Source of the DNA: Streptomycetaceae bacterium
Lineage (GTDB): Bacteria; Actinomycetota; Actinomycetes; Nanopelagicales; Nanopelagicaceae
Length of the DNA: 8,177 nucleotides
Assembly (NCBI GenBank): GCA_027490415.1
Contig: JAIXYD010000085.1
Span: 1-8,177, forward strand
Direction: 5' to 3'
Within the stretch, counting starts at the first letter, position 1; every line of letters begins with the position of its first letter. Under the pieces are notes generated by a model. The model saw only the letters and a list, made by a program, of their open reading frames with translations. It was not told where the DNA came from and did no database searches. A program made the translations under genes and the position numbers. Shown piece after piece: positions 6,402 to 8,177 of this stretch.

Positions 6402-7306
6402 TCGTCGATCATCACCTCAGTCGGCCGAGTTCTTAGTACTACAAGTATGCACCCAGTGAGGATGACAATTATTCCTGGAATCAAAGCAATCGGTGGTTTT
6501 TGATCTAGCCACCAGATTGCAAGGAGTGTGCTGACTGGAACTTCAAAGAAAACGATCAGCGAAACAATCGCGGGTGACACACGTTTAAGGGCAGCATTAA
6601 ACATTGAGTGACCCAGAATCTGTGCCCCAGCGATGAGGCCTAACAGAATTAACCACTCATTTTTCTCAAAGTGAATGACTTCTACTCCCATGACAAGTGC
6701 CATAGGTAAAGCTGTCACTGCGCAAACGAAGTAGCAGATTGTGGTGTAACTATGTGTGCCAATCTCTTTCTGTGCCCTGGAACCAAGCAACATGTAGACC
6801 GCTGCAAGTGCGGCCGAGATTATCGCCGCAACATCACCTTTAAATGCAAGCCAGGAAATTGATAGATCAACTCCTGAAATCATCAGCACGCCGACAAAAG
6901 AGACTCCCATTCCCAACCAAGCCCTCGAAGGAATGTTTCCGCCGAGCATGCGTACAAAGAGTGCGGCAAATATGGGCTGAAGAGCAACAAGAGCTGTACC
7001 TGCAGCCACAGTTGTCCAGCGCATTGCAATAAAGAAACCAATGAAGTGGAGAGCAAGAATAAAACCAGAGAGAGCCGAGAGAGCTATAGCTTTTCTATGA
7101 TGTCGATCTTTAGAAATCAAATCACGTATGGCAAACGGAAGAGTGAAGAGAGCTCCACCTAGATTCCTCCAAAAGATCAAAGTGACGATAGGCATCGCGC
7201 TCATTGCAATCAATGGTCCGGAAGTGCCGATGCCGATGATTCCTAGACCTAAACGAATGAGATCTGGACGCTCAGGTATCGCCGTGTGGTTCTCAATCGA
7301 GGACAT
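6398..7306 (-). CDS. EamA/DMT superfamily membrane transporter
   Basis: The 302-residue protein has the ten-helix, two-repeat pattern of the drug/metabolite transporter superfamily (EamA). The first repeat contains the FWRNLGGALFTLPFA segment, like the family's F-x-R motif, at the second helix, and a GTALVALQPIFAALF segment near the fourth; the second repeat has GHSMFNAALKRVSPAIVSLIVFFEVPVSTLLAIWW, with the usual E-P pair at the penultimate helices. Family members move metabolites, amino acids or drugs across the cytoplasmic membrane; the substrate cannot be predicted here. It is the first gene of the leftward operon. The ATG at 7306 lies 6 nt after a -10-like hexamer and has no Shine-Dalgarno, which suggests a leaderless mRNA. 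Confidence 0.92.
   Translation of the reverse strand: MSSIENHTAIPERPDLIRLGLGIIGIGTSGPLIAMSAMPIVTLIFWRNLGGALFTLPFAIRDLISKDRHHRKAIALSALSGFILALHFIGFFIAMRWTTVAAGTALVALQPIFAALFVRMLGGNIPSRAWLGMGVSFVGVLMISGVDLSISWLAFKGDVAAIISAALAAVYMLLGSRAQKEIGTHSYTTICYFVCAVTALPMALVMGVEVIHFEKNEWLILLGLIAGAQILGHSMFNAALKRVSPAIVSLIVFFEVPVSTLLAIWWLDQKPPIALIPGIIVILTGCILVVLRTRPTEVMIDE
6411..6418 (-). promoter_or_regulatory. Strong Shine-Dalgarno sequence for the PHP gene
   Basis: On the minus strand the bases read GAGGTGAT and end 9 nt before the ATG at 6401. They lie within the last codons of the EamA gene. This is the clearest ribosome binding site in the window, and it supports the start chosen for the PHP gene within the ATGA overlap. 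Confidence 0.75.
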
Positions 7307-7350
7307 AGGGCAACGGTATCTGATGTGTGCAAGCCGTATACAATTCGTCT
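7307..7350. promoter_or_regulatory. Divergent overlapping leaderless promoters for the EamA operon and the MgtE_N-type gene
   Basis: Rightward, TACAAT (7339-7344) ends 6 nt before the ATG at 7351. Leftward, TACCGT (minus strand, 7318-7313) ends 6 nt before the ATG at 7306. Both fit TANNNT at the spacing expected when transcription begins at the start codon, and neither gene has a Shine-Dalgarno sequence in the gap. With a normal 17-bp spacer, the -35 region of each promoter overlaps the -10 box of the other. Neither -35 resembles TTGACA well. Confidence 0.55.
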
Positions 7351-8177
7351 ATGAGCGCAAACATCTCCAGTCGAGTGTTTCTCGCCAGATTAGCTGGAAC
7401 AGCAGTTTTCGATCCGAATGGTGATCCGGTTGGTAAGGTCAGAGACGCTGTTGCGACCCTGCGCTCAAATAACCAACCACCTCGAATTCTTGGTTTGATT
7501 GTTGAAGTTCCGCTACGACGCCGCGTCTTTGTTCCAATTACTCGCGTTACATCGATTGAGTCAGGAACAGTTGTTATCACTGGGCTCGTGAATATGCGTC
7601 GCTTTGAATCACGCGCGGGTGAGATTCTGGTACTTGGAGATATGTTAGATCGCTCTGTGACGCTCATTGAAAATAGCGAACCTGTGCTTGTTGAGGACCT
7701 TGGTATGGAACAGAATCGCACTGGCGATTGGCTTATCACTCGGGTACACATCATGAAGCGAGGACGTGGAATTCGACGCAAAGGTGCAACATCAACTGTT
7801 GCATGGGAAGAAATTCAGGGATTTGCGGCAGCCGAGAATGAGCAAGGAACTTCAAATCTACTTTCAACTCTCAGTAATTTGCGTGCAGCAGATTTAGCTG
7901 CCGTCATTCAAGATTTAGCTCCCAAGCGTCGAGTGGAAGTTGCACGCGCACTAGATGATGAGAGATTGGCAGATGTTCTTGAAGAGATGGATGAGGCTGA
8001 ACGTGTAGCTCTTCTCAGTGAACTTGAGGGTGAACGTGCCGCGGATGTACTCGGTGAAATGGATCCTGACGATGCAGCGGATCTACTTCGCGAAGTTGGA
8101 GAAGAGCGGGCACAAGTTCTCATTGATTTGATGGAGCCTGAAGATGCTGAGGATGTTATCCGCTTGATGACATATGA
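7351..8177 (+). CDS. PRC-barrel/MgtE N-terminal domain protein, C-terminus cut by window edge
   Basis: The first 275 codons are present. Residues about 9-100 form a PRC-barrel-like region: FLARLAGTAVFDPNGDPVG, then PPRILGLIVEVP and RRRVFVPITRV. From about residue 170 a helical MgtE_N superhelix follows, seen as repeated acidic units such as DLAAVIQDL, RLADVLEEMDE, RAADVLGEMDPDDAADLL and EPEDAEDVI. In the family the MgtE_N region is followed by CBS domains, which would lie beyond base 8177. From memory, actinobacteria carry a soluble protein of this kind without the MgtE transmembrane channel, so I do not call it a magnesium transporter; it may be a Mg2+ or nucleotide sensor, but this is inference. 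The start at 7351 follows a -10-like TACAAT by 6 nt, so the mRNA is probably leaderless. Confidence 0.88.
   Translation, partial: MSANISSRVFLARLAGTAVFDPNGDPVGKVRDAVATLRSNNQPPRILGLIVEVPLRRRVFVPITRVTSIESGTVVITGLVNMRRFESRAGEILVLGDMLDRSVTLIENSEPVLVEDLGMEQNRTGDWLITRVHIMKRGRGIRRKGATSTVAWEEIQGFAAAENEQGTSNLLSTLSNLRAADLAAVIQDLAPKRRVEVARALDDERLADVLEEMDEAERVALLSELEGERAADVLGEMDPDDAADLLREVGEERAQVLIDLMEPEDAEDVIRLMTY

Noticed and set aside
7293..7781. Leftward open frame of 162 codons
   Set aside because: It is a shadow of the MgtE_N-type gene, with low-complexity R/S/T composition and no domain motifs; it would also cover the divergent promoters.
7351..8177. Calling the right-end gene a magnesium transporter (MgtE)
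   Set aside because: Only PRC-barrel-like and MgtE_N regions are visible; the transmembrane domain is not in the window and, from memory, the actinobacterial proteins with this N-terminus lack it.

Overview
The window looks like a compact chromosomal segment of a small-genome actinobacterium of moderate GC content, such as the freshwater acI/Nanopelagicales type. This rests on gene content (a MoeZ-type fused adenylyltransferase/rhodanese, DUF3107 next to a DEAD-box helicase, a soluble PRC-barrel/MgtE_N protein), on very short intergenic gaps, and on start codons that sit 6-7 nt after -10-like hexamers, as in actinobacterial leaderless genes. The lineage is an inference. Nothing in the window is mobile or phage-like, there are no RNA genes, and no gene-free stretch exceeds 60 bp.

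Left part (1-3460): moeZ, cut by the left edge, reads leftward. Divergent from it across 58 bp, a TetR regulator, a DUF3107 protein and a DEAD-box RNA helicase read rightward. From memory, moeZ-TetR-DUF3107-helicase resembles the neighbourhood around Rv3206c-Rv3211 in Mycobacterium tuberculosis. The DUF3107 stop codon is immediately followed, in the same frame, by the GTG start of the helicase.

Middle and right part (3457-7306): a five-gene leftward operon, in transcription order an EamA-type DMT transporter, a PHP-domain phosphoesterase, a MarC-family membrane protein, an MpaB-type (DUF2236) putative haem oxygenase, and an orphan ParA-like ATPase. Three junctions are 4-nt ATGA overlaps and the fourth is a 4-nt gap, so translation is probably coupled throughout. 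The last gene meets the helicase tail to tail on a shared TTAA, which provides both stop codons.

Right end (7351-8177): a PRC-barrel/MgtE_N protein reads rightward and is cut by the right edge. Its start and that of the divergent EamA gene lie 44 bp apart, each 6 nt after a -10-like hexamer, suggesting two leaderless promoters that overlap.

Most genes are recognisable housekeeping or accessory families. The points most worth a second look are the ParA-like protein, which lacks the signature lysine of its Walker A motif and has no ParB partner, the one-stop-codon in-frame junction of DUF3107 and the helicase, and the overlapping leaderless promoter pair. No clearly new multi-gene system is evident; the MpaB-ParA pair is the closest candidate.
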